Assembly (NCBI RefSeq): GCF_001969445.1
Contig: NZ_CP017297.1
Span: forward strand, 1 to 64,000
Length of the DNA: 64,000 nt
DNA from: Brachybacterium sp. P6-10-X1
Lineage (GTDB): Bacteria; Actinomycetota; Actinomycetes; Actinomycetales; Dermabacteraceae
Reading direction: 5' to 3'
Position 1 is the stretch's first letter. The number at the start of each line of letters is the position of its first letter. Positions 31,409 through 40,516 of this stretch are shown here, piece by piece. The position numbers were made by a program, and so were the translations under genes. The notes beneath the pieces are model-generated. The model did not search any database, had not been told where the DNA came from, and saw nothing but the letters and a program-made list of their open reading frames with translations.

Positions 31409-33979
31409 ATGAAGCCGACCTCCACGATCACGGTGACCTCAGCCCTCCCCAGTGCCCTCGAGCCGCTGCGCGAGCTGGCACTGAACCTGCGATGGACCTG
31501 GCGCCGTCAGTGCGTCGACCTGTTCCGCTCGCTGGACCCCGAGGTCTTCGCCGCGGCTGACGAGAACCCCATCGCGATGCTCCCGCAGGTCAGCGCCGGG
31601 CGCCTGGCCGAGGCGGCGCGCGATGAGTCCTTCTTGTCCTGGATGCGCGACGAGGTGGGCGACCTGCGCACCTATCTCGACTCCGGGCGCTGGTTCCAGC
31701 GCACCGTGCCCGACGGGGTGGGGGCCGGGGCGGGGTCGTCGCCGTCGGTCGCCTACTTCTCCATGGAGTTCGGGATCAGCCCGACCCTGCCCATCTACTC
31801 GGGCGGTCTGGGCATCCTGGCCGGCGACCACCTGAAGTCCGCCTCGGATCTCGGGGTGCCGATGATCGCGATCGGTCTGCTGTACCAGGACGGCTACTTC
31901 TCCCAGTCGCTGGACCGCTCCGGGTGGCAGCAGGAGTCCTACCGGCCGAGCGACCCCGAGCAGCTCCCGGTCCAGCCCGTGCGGGGGCCCGACGGCGAGC
32001 AGCTCACCGTCACGGTCACCCTGCCCGGCGATCGCCGGGTCGCCATCGCGATCTGGCGGGTCCAGGTGGGCCGGGTGCCGCTGCTGCTGCTGGATGCGAA
32101 CCTCCCGTCCAACGACGAGGAGGCCCGGCAGATCACCGATCGCCTCTACGGCGGCGACCATGAGCACCGCATCCTCCAGGAGCTGGTGCTCGGCATCGGC
32201 GGCGTGCGCGCCGTCGACGCCTACGCGGCCGTCGCGGACGTGCCCGCCCCGACCGTCTTCCACCTCAACGAGGGCCATGCCGGCTTCTCCGGGCTCGAGC
32301 GGGTGGGTCGGCTCCTGCAGTCCGGTTCCTCCTTCGCCGAGGCGGTCGCGGAGGTCCGCGCCGGGACCGTGTTCACCACCCACACCCCGGTGCCGGCCGG
32401 CATCGACCGCTTCGGGGCGGACCAGCTGCGGGGATACCTCGACGCGGACGGATCGGGGCTGTCCCGGCTGATCCCCGCGCTCCCGGTCGAGGCCGCTCTG
32501 GCGCTCGGCGTCGAGGAGGGCGGGGACATCTTCAACATGGCGCGGCTCGGCTTCCGCATCGCCCAGCGCTCCAACGGCGTCGCCCAGCTCCACGGCGCCG
32601 TCTCCCGGGCCATGTTCCAGGACCTCTACCCGGGCTTCGACGTGCCCGAGGTGCCGATCGGCTCGGTCACCAACGGCGTCCACCGCCGCACCTGGACGTC
32701 GCCGGCGATGGACGACCTGGTCACGAAGGCCATGGGGGCGGTGGACGTCTCCGCGCTCAGCGACTGGAGTGCACTGGCCACCCTGACGGACCACGAGCTC
32801 ACCGAGACCCGGGACACCCTGCGCGCGGATCTGGTCGAGATGGCCCGCACCCAGGTCAAGCAGTCCTGGCTGCGCCGCGGCGCCGACGAGGCCGAGCTCT
32901 CCTGGACCGGGACGATCCTCGATCCGCACGCCCTGACCATCGGCTTCGCCCGACGGGTCTCGACGTACAAGCGGCTCACCCTGATGCTCTCGGACCCGGA
33001 CCGGCTGCGGCGCATCCTCCAGGACGAGGAGCGCCCCGTCCAGATCGTCATCGCCGGGAAGTCCCACCCGGCGGACCGCCCGGGCAAGGAGTTCCTCCAG
33101 CAGCTGGTCCGGTTCGCCGACGACCACGGCGTCCGCCATCGCATCGTCTTCCTGCCCGACTACGACATCCGTATGGCCTCCGTGCTGATCGCCGGAGCCG
33201 ACGTGTGGTTGAACAACCCCGTCCGCCCCGAGGAGGCCTCCGGCACCTCCGGGATGAAAGCCGTGCTCAACGGCGGCCTCACCTTCTCCGTCTCCGACGG
33301 CTGGTGGGACGAGATGAAGGACGACGACGCCGGCTGGACGATCCCCACCGCCACCGTCGACGACCAGGCCGAGCGCGACCGGCTCGAGGCCGACGCCCTG
33401 TACGAGATCCTCGAGAGCCGGATCGTGCCGCTGTTCTACGAGCGCGACGCCCGCGGCATGCAGCGCGGCTGGATGACCAAGGTCCGCTCCTCACTGGTGA
33501 CGATCGCCCCGCGCATCACCGCCGCCCGGATGGTCCGCGACTATGTGAGCGATCTCTACCTGCCCGCCGCCCGCGCCGCCGCGGCCTTCACGGCGGAGCC
33601 CGCCCTGGCCGGTGCTTTCACCGCGTGGAAGGAGGAGGTCCAGGCCGCCTGGCCTGCCGTCTCGATCACCTCCGTGGTGCTCGAGGGCGCCGAGGAGGGC
33701 CGGGCCGAGACCGGCGGCGAGGTCACCGTGGTGGCCGAGGTGCAGCTGGGTGGTCTCAGCCACAAGGACGTGCTCGTCGAAGCCGTGGTGGGTCCGCTCG
33801 GAGCGGAGGATGAGATCATCGAGCCTCATCTGATCCCCCTGCAGCGTGAGCAGGACGGCCGCTGGGCCGCCCGGGTCGCGCTGCCATTGCCCGGCGAGAT
33901 CGGCTGCACCGTGCGCATCACCCCGCAGCACCCGGTGCTGGCCCATCGCGCCGAGCTCGGGCTGGTCGCCACCGCCTGA
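31409..33979 (+). CDS. glgP: Glycogen/alpha-glucan phosphorylase
   Basis: An 856-aa GT35 alpha-glucan phosphorylase of the shorter actinobacterial type, releasing glucose-1-phosphate from glycogen. An N-terminal DUF3417 domain (residues 1-115, LRELALNLRWTWRR) precedes the catalytic core. The pyridoxal phosphate site is PVRPEEASGTSGMK with the Schiff-base Lys at its end. The active-site HTPVPAGIDRF and MARLGFRIAQRSNGVAQLHG segments are also conserved. ATG 31409 follows a GGAGGTGGG binding site. The next gene is a sugar-binding lipoprotein 35 bases downstream. Confidence 0.93.
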   Translation: MKPTSTITVTSALPSALEPLRELALNLRWTWRRQCVDLFRSLDPEVFAAADENPIAMLPQVSAGRLAEAARDESFLSWMRDEVGDLRTYLDSGRWFQRTVPDGVGAGAGSSPSVAYFSMEFGISPTLPIYSGGLGILAGDHLKSASDLGVPMIAIGLLYQDGYFSQSLDRSGWQQESYRPSDPEQLPVQPVRGPDGEQLTVTVTLPGDRRVAIAIWRVQVGRVPLLLLDANLPSNDEEARQITDRLYGGDHEHRILQELVLGIGGVRAVDAYAAVADVPAPTVFHLNEGHAGFSGLERVGRLLQSGSSFAEAVAEVRAGTVFTTHTPVPAGIDRFGADQLRGYLDADGSGLSRLIPALPVEAALALGVEEGGDIFNMARLGFRIAQRSNGVAQLHGAVSRAMFQDLYPGFDVPEVPIGSVTNGVHRRTWTSPAMDDLVTKAMGAVDVSALSDWSALATLTDHELTETRDTLRADLVEMARTQVKQSWLRRGADEAELSWTGTILDPHALTIGFARRVSTYKRLTLMLSDPDRLRRILQDEERPVQIVIAGKSHPADRPGKEFLQQLVRFADDHGVRHRIVFLPDYDIRMASVLIAGADVWLNNPVRPEEASGTSGMKAVLNGGLTFSVSDGWWDEMKDDDAGWTIPTATVDDQAERDRLEADALYEILESRIVPLFYERDARGMQRGWMTKVRSSLVTIAPRITAARMVRDYVSDLYLPAARAAAAFTAEPALAGAFTAWKEEVQAAWPAVSITSVVLEGAEEGRAETGGEVTVVAEVQLGGLSHKDVLVEAVVGPLGAEDEIIEPHLIPLQREQDGRWAARVALPLPGEIGCTVRITPQHPVLAHRAELGLVATA

Positions 33980-34014
33980 GCCGCCCGCAGCACCCAGCCC
34001 GGAAGGTCCCGCCC

Positions 34015-35340
34015 GTGCCGACCCGTCGTCAGATCCTGCTGTCCACCGCCGCGATGGGCCTCGCCGGGGCGGGAGCCCTCGCCGGGTGCACCCGCGAGGG
34101 CCCCGCCGACACCGCCGCTGCCGCCGACACCCTGCGGATGCGGGTCTGGGACGACGCGGCGGCCGCCGCCTACGAGACCTCTCTGGAGGCCTTCACCCGG
34201 AAGACCGGGATCGCCGTCGAGGTCGAGGTGGTGGTCTGGGACGACTACTGGAAGCAGCTGCCCCTGGACGTCGCCGACGAAGCGCTGCCGGACGTGCTGT
34301 GGATGAACACGGCGAACCTCGCCGGCACCCGGGCCGGCGGCACCCTGCTCGAGCTCGGGGAGATCGTCGGGGACCAGGCCTCGCAGTGGGAGGAGACCGC
34401 CACCGACCTGTACCGCATCGACGGCGCCCTGTGGGGTGTTCCCCAGATCTGGGACCAGAGCATCCTGCTGGCCCACCACGAGCTGGTCACCGAGGCCGAC
34501 GGCGATGCCTCGGCGCTGACCTTCGATCCCGGCGCCCCGAGCGATCCGCTGCGAGAACTCGCCCGGAGGATCACGGTGGACGCCGAGGGTCTCCACCCCG
34601 GGGACGAGGGCTTCGACGACTCCTCGCGGACGGTCTTCGGCTTCGGCTCCCACCCCGACCGCACGGCGGTGCTGGGCCCGTTCATCGCCGCGCAGGGAGG
34701 CGCCTGGCAGGACGCGGAGGGCGAGTTCGTCTTCGCCTCGCCGGAGGGAGTCAGCGCCGTGCAGTACCTGGCGGACCTCGCCGCCGATCACCTCGCGCCC
34801 GCGGGCGCGGAGACGGTGGCCGACGACCGGCTGTGCCAGAGCCTGTTCCTCGAGGGCAAGCTCGGCCTGCTGCAGACGGGGACCTACGACCTGCACACGA
34901 TCCTCGACGGGGTCTCCGACTCCTTCGACTGGAGCGTCCACCCGGTGGTGGCCGGCTCCGACGGGCCGCGCCCGCTGGTGCACGCGATCGCGGCGCTCGG
35001 CGTCGACCCGGGCGACGAGGACCGCGCGGCCGACATCGGTGAGCTGCTGACCTGGTTGGGCAGCGTGGAGGGGCAGCGGCCGCTCGCGGAGAACCTCCTC
35101 GGGATCCCCGCCCATCGCGAGCTGCACGGCACCTGGCAGAAGGCGTGGGAGAACGCGGGAGTGGATGTCTCCGCCCTCGCCACCGCCCCCGCCGAGCCTG
35201 CGCTGCCGGAGCGGGGCAACCGCTCCGCGGAGGGGACCGAGGCGGCGCTGCCGATCATCGCGAAGGTCTTCCAGGGCGAGGAGACCGCGGAGCAGGCCCT
35301 GCCGGTGGCGCAGAAGGAGGCGCGCGCAGCACGGCACTGA
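34015..35340 (+). CDS. Extracellular solute-binding lipoprotein (sugar ABC family)
   Basis: A 441-aa binding protein with a lipoprotein signal peptide: Arg-Arg pair (TRRQILL), hydrophobic core and lipobox LAGC at residues 26-29. The twin Arg suggests Tat export. The mature part has the SBP_bac_1 fold (LRMRVWDDAAAAAYETSLEAFTRKTGI, then LPDVLWMNTANLA), as in oligosaccharide transporters. No permease or ATPase genes are near, so it must work with components encoded elsewhere. It may share a transcript with glgP, which would fit alpha-glucan use. It starts at GTG 34015 after GGAAGG. The 3' end faces tesB with a 12-base gap. Confidence 0.85.
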   Translation: MPTRRQILLSTAAMGLAGAGALAGCTREGPADTAAAADTLRMRVWDDAAAAAYETSLEAFTRKTGIAVEVEVVVWDDYWKQLPLDVADEALPDVLWMNTANLAGTRAGGTLLELGEIVGDQASQWEETATDLYRIDGALWGVPQIWDQSILLAHHELVTEADGDASALTFDPGAPSDPLRELARRITVDAEGLHPGDEGFDDSSRTVFGFGSHPDRTAVLGPFIAAQGGAWQDAEGEFVFASPEGVSAVQYLADLAADHLAPAGAETVADDRLCQSLFLEGKLGLLQTGTYDLHTILDGVSDSFDWSVHPVVAGSDGPRPLVHAIAALGVDPGDEDRAADIGELLTWLGSVEGQRPLAENLLGIPAHRELHGTWQKAWENAGVDVSALATAPAEPALPERGNRSAEGTEAALPIIAKVFQGEETAEQALPVAQKEARAARH

Positions 35341-35352
35341 GCGGCGGGGGAG

Positions 35353-36288
35353 TCAGCTCTCGCGCTTGACCCTGATCATGCCCTCCTGGGTGATGGTCGC
35401 CACCAGGTCCCCGGCGCGGTCGAACAGCTGGCCGTGGGTCAGCCCGCGGCCTCCCGAGGCCGAGGGGGAGCGCTGGACGTACAGCAGCCACTCGTTGGCG
35501 TCGACGTGCCGGTGCCACCAGATCGCATGGTCGATCGTGGCCATCCGCAGCCCGGGCGTGATCCAGCTCAGCCCCTGCCGGCGAAGGATCGGCTCGAAGG
35601 GCGTGTAGTCGCTGGCGAAGGCGAGGATCGCGTCGTGCAGCAGCGGTTCGGCCTCGACGGGGGCGAGGGTGCGCATCCACACCATCTGCGTGTCGGCCAC
35701 CTCGGAGGCCGGGTCGGGCTGGAGGTAGATGGGGTCGGTGACGTGCCGGATGTCGATCGGACGCTGGGTGGCCCAGTACCGGGCGACGGGGTGGTCGATC
35801 CCTCGGAGCACGTCCGCGGTGGTCGGCAGCCCTTCGGGGGCCGGGGCCTGAGGCGCCTGCTCCTGGTGCTCGAGACCGTCCTGCTGCTCCTGGAACGACG
35901 CGGTCATCGCCAGGATCGTGCGATCGGCGACCTCGCCCGAGCGGGCCGGCTGGGTGGCGAGCACGCGCCGCACCGAGAAGGAGCCCCCGTCCCGCAGCGC
36001 ATCGACCTGGAAGCGGATCGGGTGCGCCGGATCGCCCGGGGCCAGGAAGTAGGAGTACATCGAGTGGATGCGCCGGCCGTCGGGGACCGTGCGGCCCACC
36101 GCGGTCACGGCCTGGCCCATCACCTGCCCGCCGAACACGTGCCCGCCCGGATGCGGGGAGGAGTCCCCCTCGTAGGCGGCGACGGTCGCGGGAGTGGCGA
36201 AGTCCGCGGAGATCTCGATCTCCCGCAGATCGAGCAGATCGATCAGACCGGCCGCGATCGCCGAGGGGTCAGGACTGGAGGGCGTCAT
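35353..36288 (-). CDS. tesB: Acyl-CoA thioesterase II (TesB-like)
   Basis: A 311-aa double hot-dog thioesterase that hydrolyses acyl-CoA. Family segments are FGGQVMGQAVTAVGRTVPDGRRIHSMYSYF in the first hot-dog and ITPGLRMATIDHAIWWHRHVDANEWLLY in the second, with the catalytic Asp in ATIDHAIWW. ATG 36288 is taken as the start; GTG 36309 in the same frame is an alternative, and neither has a good binding site. The gene is divergent from a second, single hot-dog thioesterase. Confidence 0.9.
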   Translation of the reverse strand: MTPSSPDPSAIAAGLIDLLDLREIEISADFATPATVAAYEGDSSPHPGGHVFGGQVMGQAVTAVGRTVPDGRRIHSMYSYFLAPGDPAHPIRFQVDALRDGGSFSVRRVLATQPARSGEVADRTILAMTASFQEQQDGLEHQEQAPQAPAPEGLPTTADVLRGIDHPVARYWATQRPIDIRHVTDPIYLQPDPASEVADTQMVWMRTLAPVEAEPLLHDAILAFASDYTPFEPILRRQGLSWITPGLRMATIDHAIWWHRHVDANEWLLYVQRSPSASGGRGLTHGQLFDRAGDLVATITQEGMIRVKRES

Positions 36289-36329
36289 GACGTCGATCGT
36301 ACTGGTCACGGGGTTCTAGGATGGTCGGC

Positions 36330-36821
36330 ATGGATCATCCGCATCATCTCGACATCGACGTGCCCGTCCGCTGGACCGACCTGGACGCCTACGGGCACGT
36401 CAACAACGCCGCCATGGTGCGGCTGCTGGAGGAGGCCCGCATCGGCGCCTTCTGGACGGCCCCCGAGGAGCAGGTCGCCCTCGGCGCCACCGCCCCTGCG
36501 GCGGCGCTGCCCGGCGGCGGCGCGGATTCGCCGATCTCCACCGTGATCGCCTCGCAGCGCATCGAGTACGCGCGGTCGATGGGGCACCGCCGGGACGGGG
36601 CGGTGGTGCGGCTGTGGATCTCGCGGCTCGGCGGCGCGAGCCTGAGCGTGGACTATCTGGTGCTCACCCGGGACGATCCTGCGGGCGAGGCCCCGTACGC
36701 CCGGGCCCGCACCGTGGTGGTGATGGTCGAGGCCGACACCGGCACCCCGGTGCGGCTGGACGCCGGGACCCGCGAGATCCTGGGCCGATTCACCGGCGAG
36801 GGGCTCAGCTTCCGCGACTGA
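36330..36821 (+). CDS. 4-hydroxybenzoyl-CoA-type acyl-CoA thioesterase
   Basis: A 163-aa single hot-dog thioesterase. The signature VRWTDLDAYGHVNNAAMVRLLEEAR carries the catalytic Asp/Tyr region typical of 4HBT enzymes. The substrate is unknown; related actinobacterial proteins act on medium- to long-chain acyl-CoA. ATG 36330 is used; an ATG at 36321 three codons upstream is also possible. Divergent from tesB and convergent with glbO, so its location beside another thioesterase is the only functional hint. Confidence 0.87.
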   Translation: MDHPHHLDIDVPVRWTDLDAYGHVNNAAMVRLLEEARIGAFWTAPEEQVALGATAPAAALPGGGADSPISTVIASQRIEYARSMGHRRDGAVVRLWISRLGGASLSVDYLVLTRDDPAGEAPYARARTVVVMVEADTGTPVRLDAGTREILGRFTGEGLSFRD

Positions 36822-36840
36822 TCAGGGCTTCCGCGCGGGA

Positions 36841-37278
36841 TCAGGTCAGGTGGTCAGGGACTGTCTGCCCGGCCGCCGGGGCCACGCCGCCGTCGACCGT
36901 GTTCACCATCGAGTGCGCCGCCCGGTCGAGATAATCGCTCAGGGCCTCGGCATGCATCGGCGCGAGGTCGAGGGAGTCCACGGCGTCCTGCATGTGCCGC
37001 AGCCAGGCGTCGCGGGCGGCGGGGGAGACCGGGAAGACCGCGTGGCGCATCCGCAGCCGCGGGTGCCCCCGGGTCTCCCCGTAGGTCTTGGGCCCGCCCC
37101 AGTACTGCTCGAGGAAGGTGCGCAGACGCTCCTTGGCCCCGGAGAGGTCCTCCTCGGGGTACATCGGGCGCAGCAGCGGGTCCTCGGCGACGCCCTCGTA
37201 GAAGCGATCCACGAGCGCCTCGAAGGTCGCGTGGCCGCCGACGGCCTCGAAGAAGGAGATCTGCTCGCTGGGGGACAT
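36841..37278 (-). CDS. glbO: Group II truncated hemoglobin GlbO
   Basis: A 145-aa truncated hemoglobin. Heme-pocket residues are visible: Tyr27 (B10), Tyr59 (CD1), proximal His79 (F8, RMRHAVF) and Trp92 (G8, DAWLR). The core [26 protein letters not shown] is nearly identical in pattern to mycobacterial GlbO. Roles proposed for the family are oxygen binding, peroxide or NO handling under low oxygen. The tail after residue 125 is extended by about 15 residues over the typical form. The start lies 13 bases from the mscS stop, so the two are likely cotranscribed. Confidence 0.94.
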   Translation of the reverse strand: MSPSEQISFFEAVGGHATFEALVDRFYEGVAEDPLLRPMYPEEDLSGAKERLRTFLEQYWGGPKTYGETRGHPRLRMRHAVFPVSPAARDAWLRHMQDAVDSLDLAPMHAEALSDYLDRAAHSMVNTVDGGVAPAAGQTVPDHLT

Positions 37279-37291
37279 GGGCCCTCCTGGG

Positions 37292-38242
37292 TCAGGACGT
37301 CAGGGACTCGCCGAAGCGAGGCAGCGCGAAGGAGACGTCGGTCTCGGCGAAGGCGTCGCGGACGCGGCCGCGCAGCTCCCGCTCCAGGCCCCACTGCTCG
37401 CCCGGCGCGGTCTGGATGATGATGCGGCGCTGGTAGCGGTTCGCGTCGACGTCCAGCATGCCGCTGATGTCGGCCGGGGACTGGATGATCTCCGACCAGT
37501 GGGGGTCCTGCGCGAGGTCGAGGGTGACCGAGCGGAGCGCCTTGGTGACCAGGGTGTCGTCGGCCGAGGCGTCGATGTCCAGGACCACCACGGCGTTGGA
37601 GTAGCCGCGGGAGTAGTTGCCCACGCGGATGATCTCGCCGTTGCGGACGGTCCACAGCACGCCGTCGATCCCGCGGACCTGCGTCACGCGCAGGTTGATG
37701 CCCACCACGGTGCCCTCGGCGTACTCGACGTCGACGTAGTCGCCGACGGCGACGATGTCCTCGAAGAGCATGACGATGCCGGCCACGACGTCCTTGATGA
37801 TCGTCTGGGCACCGATGCCGGCGGCCAGGCCGATCACGCCGAGGGAGGCGATCACCGGAGCGATGTTCACGCCGATCTTGTCGAGGACCATCACCGCGGC
37901 GACGGCCCAGATCAGCATGTGCGCCACGTTGCGGGCGACGTTGGAGAGGGTGTCGGCGCGCTGCTCACGACGGACCTGAGCGGCCTTCTGGGAGCGGGCG
38001 TCGCGCTTGACGACGGCGCCGGCCACGCTCGAGAGCTTGGAGCCGGATTCGGCCATGGTGCGGAAGAATCGTCGCAGCAGCCAGCTGGCCACCATGGTCG
38101 CGACGGTGGCGGCCAGCAGGATCACCACGATCATCAGGCCGTCCGTGGTCAGCCAGCGCACCAGGGCTTCCATCAGGCTCAGCGCTTGATCGGTGCCGGG
38201 GTCGGCGAGCAGGGTTCCGGGGTCGATGGGGTCCTCACGCAT
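37292..38242 (-). CDS. Small-conductance mechanosensitive channel (MscS family)
   Basis: A 316-aa MscS channel releasing solutes on hypoosmotic shock. Three membrane segments are seen (about 25-50, 85-110 and 115-140); the third has the glycine/alanine-rich pore helix [24 protein letters not shown] followed by the beta domain [24 protein letters not shown]. An ATG at 38242 overlaps the stop of the upstream siderophore permease by eight bases, making cotranslation possible, though the function is unrelated to iron. The C-terminal domain is of ordinary length. Confidence 0.92.
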   Translation of the reverse strand: MREDPIDPGTLLADPGTDQALSLMEALVRWLTTDGLMIVVILLAATVATMVASWLLRRFFRTMAESGSKLSSVAGAVVKRDARSQKAAQVRREQRADTLSNVARNVAHMLIWAVAAVMVLDKIGVNIAPVIASLGVIGLAAGIGAQTIIKDVVAGIVMLFEDIVAVGDYVDVEYAEGTVVGINLRVTQVRGIDGVLWTVRNGEIIRVGNYSRGYSNAVVVLDIDASADDTLVTKALRSVTLDLAQDPHWSEIIQSPADISGMLDVDANRYQRRIIIQTAPGEQWGLERELRGRVRDAFAETDVSFALPRFGESLTS

Positions 38243-39305
38243 GGTCCCGACCATAACGCCCTCCGGTGCGGAGCGTCTGGAGAGCGGGGGCCAGGAGGAG
38301 GCCGACGAGATACACCCCACCGAGCACGATCGTGACCACGCCGACGGGCAGCGCCGTGGGCAGCACGTGCTGGGCCACCAGGTCGGCTCCGCTCAGCAGC
38401 ACCGCCCCGGCGGCGGCGCTCGCCCCGAGGGGAATGCCGGCGCCGTTGACCAGCCGCTTGGCCAGCTGCGGGGCCGAGAGCGCGACGAAGGCGATCGGCC
38501 CGCTCAGCGCGGTGACGGCCGCGACCAGCACGACGGCCAGCAGCAGGATCCGTCGCCGGGTGCGTTCCACGGCGAGCCCGTGCACCGCGGCGACGTCGTC
38601 GCCGAGCTCGAGCTGGCGCATCAGCGGCACGCAGACCAGCAGGGCGGGCACCGCCAGCACCAGCAGGACCAGTACCGGCAGCATCCCCGCCCAGTCGACC
38701 AGCGACAACGTGCCCGCGCCCCACATGCTCGCCGCCATCGCGACCTCGTCCTCGGCCTGCAGCAGGATCCACACGTTGACGGCGTGGAGCATCGCCGCGA
38801 CGGCGATCCCGACGACGATCAGGCGGAACCCCTGGACCCCGTCGCGCCGCGCGAGCAGATACACCACGACCGCCGTGCCCAGCCCGCCGGCCAGCGCCCC
38901 GACCGCGGTGGCGGCGCCGCCGAGGGTCCCCGCCAGAGCCGGCGGTGCCACCAGGGTCAGCAGCAGCACGCCGGTGTAGGCGCCGGTGGAGAAGCCGAGC
39001 ACGTCGGGGGAGCCCAGCGGGTTGCGGGTCAGGGTCTGGAAGATCGCTCCCGAGAGCGCGAGCGCCGCCCCGAACACCACGGCGGCCAGGGCGCGCGGCA
39101 GCCGCCACTGCAGGACGATGGTGCTGGTGAACTCGCCGCGCCCGGCCAGGGCCTGGAGCAGCTGGCCGGGTCCCATCGGGAAGTCGCCGCGGGAGAGGGA
39201 GAACAGCGTCAGGGCCACGGCGGCCAGCGCGAGCGCGGTGACGACGAGGCGGCCGCGGGCGCGCCGGGCCCGCGGCGCGTCCTGGACGGCGGCCGGGGCG
39301 CTCAT
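38235..39305 (-). CDS. FecCD-type iron-siderophore ABC permease (second)
   Basis: A 356-aa inner membrane permease with about ten hydrophobic helices. Family motifs: LRLPRALAAVVFGAALALSGAIFQTLTRNPL-like segment near residue 90 and GPIAFVALSAPQLAKRLVNG with the cytoplasmic loop that docks on the ATPase. Pairs with the upstream permease as a FepD/FepG-like heterodimer. ATG 39305 overlaps the stop of the first permease (ATGA). No cognate ATPase is encoded nearby. Confidence 0.9.
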   Translation of the reverse strand: MSAPAAVQDAPRARRARGRLVVTALALAAVALTLFSLSRGDFPMGPGQLLQALAGRGEFTSTIVLQWRLPRALAAVVFGAALALSGAIFQTLTRNPLGSPDVLGFSTGAYTGVLLLTLVAPPALAGTLGGAATAVGALAGGLGTAVVVYLLARRDGVQGFRLIVVGIAVAAMLHAVNVWILLQAEDEVAMAASMWGAGTLSLVDWAGMLPVLVLLVLAVPALLVCVPLMRQLELGDDVAAVHGLAVERTRRRILLLAVVLVAAVTALSGPIAFVALSAPQLAKRLVNGAGIPLGASAAAGAVLLSGADLVAQHVLPTALPVGVVTIVLGGVYLVGLLLAPALQTLRTGGRYGRDHA

Positions 39306-40402
39306 ATCCCGCTCGCCCGTCGCCGACGGACCAGGATGATCAGCACCGGCGCGCCCAGCAGGGCGCTGACGATGCCGACGGGCACCTCTCCGGGCCACAT
39401 CACGAGCCGCGCGAGGACGTCGGCGGCCACCATGATCACGGCCGAGAGCAGAGCGGCCAGCGGCAGCAGCCGGGTCTGGTCGGGGCCGACGATCCAGCGG
39501 GCGACGTGCGGGGCCATCAGCCCGAGGAAGACGATCGGGCCGGCCAGGGCCGTGGCGGAGCCGGCCAGCAGGGTGATCGCCAGGACCAGGGCGAAGCGGG
39601 TGCGCTGGACGTGTGCGCCGAGCGCGGCCGCCATGTCCTCCCCGAGGGTCAGCGCGTTCATCGGCCCGGCGAGGGCCAGGGCGAGCACGACGCCGACGGC
39701 GGCCACCGGCAGGGCGGGCAGCGCCGTCTCCCAGCCGCGCTGGGAGAGGTCGCCGCTCTCCCAGATCAGCAGGATCGAATACTCCCGCGGGTTCGACAGC
39801 CGCAGGGCGGAGGTGATCCCGGCCAGCACGGCGCCGAGGGCGACGCCGGCCAGGGTGAGGCGCTCGGGGGTGATCACCCCTGCCCCCAGCGTGCCGATGA
39901 GGAACACGGCCCCGGTGGCGAGGAACGCCCCCGCCAGGCAGGCGGCGACGAACACGGCGGGGGAGGAGGCGCCCAGCAGCACGATCGCGAGCACGACGGC
40001 GAAGGCCGCTCCCGCATTGACCCCGAGCAGGCCCGGCTCGGCCAGAGGATTGCGGGTCAGCACCTGCATCAGCGCCCCGGCCAGTCCCAGGGCGGCCCCC
40101 GCCGCGAGGGCGATCACCGTGCGCGGCAGCCGCAGGGCGATCACCGCCGAGTAGTCCTGCGTCGCGACCCCGAGGGCCTCGGCCCGCTGCTGGGGCCCCG
40201 GCCCGGAGCCGAGGGAGGTGGCGGCTTCGAGCAGGATGCGGCTCACCGCCGCCGGCGCCACCGGGCGGGAGCCGAGGTAGAGGCTCGCCCCGGTCAGCAG
40301 GGCCAGGACGAGCAGGGCGAGCGTGATCGCGACCACTGCACGCGGGCGCGGTCGGCCGCGCCCGGTGCGCGGGCGGTGCGAGGTCGGCGAGTGACCGGTC
40401 AC
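39302..40402 (-). CDS. FecCD-type iron-siderophore ABC permease (first)
   Basis: A 366-aa permease with an N-terminal basic segment (RPRTGRGRPRPR), then about ten helices. Motifs LRLPRTVIALAAGAALGLAGALMQVLTRNPLAEPG and GPIVFLGLMAPHVARWIVGPD identify the BtuC/FecCD family. It starts at GTG 40402 and is divergent from the siderophore-binding lipoprotein; the gap holds a DtxR-type iron box, so repression by iron is expected for both directions. Confidence 0.9.
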   Translation of the reverse strand: MTGHSPTSHRPRTGRGRPRPRAVVAITLALLVLALLTGASLYLGSRPVAPAAVSRILLEAATSLGSGPGPQQRAEALGVATQDYSAVIALRLPRTVIALAAGAALGLAGALMQVLTRNPLAEPGLLGVNAGAAFAVVLAIVLLGASSPAVFVAACLAGAFLATGAVFLIGTLGAGVITPERLTLAGVALGAVLAGITSALRLSNPREYSILLIWESGDLSQRGWETALPALPVAAVGVVLALALAGPMNALTLGEDMAAALGAHVQRTRFALVLAITLLAGSATALAGPIVFLGLMAPHVARWIVGPDQTRLLPLAALLSAVIMVAADVLARLVMWPGEVPVGIVSALLGAPVLIILVRRRRASGI

Positions 40403-40443
40403 AATCTTCTTCCGACGCGGTGGTGGGCTCTTCTCGCCCCGTG

Positions 40444-40462
40444 CGAGGTAAGGGTAACCTTG
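40444..40462. promoter_or_regulatory. DtxR/IdeR-type iron box
   Basis: The 19-mer CGAGGTAAGGGTAACCTTG matches the actinobacterial iron-box pattern TWAGGTWAGSCTWACCTWA at about 15 of 19 positions, mismatching mainly at the ends. It is centred in the 114-base gap between the divergent permease and lipoprotein genes, so one Fe2+-loaded repressor dimer pair could block both. Confidence 0.75.
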
Positions 40463-40516
40463 CCTATGGTCCCTCCGGGGCCGGCACGTCCGACTCGCAT
40501 CCCACGGAGCCCCTCC

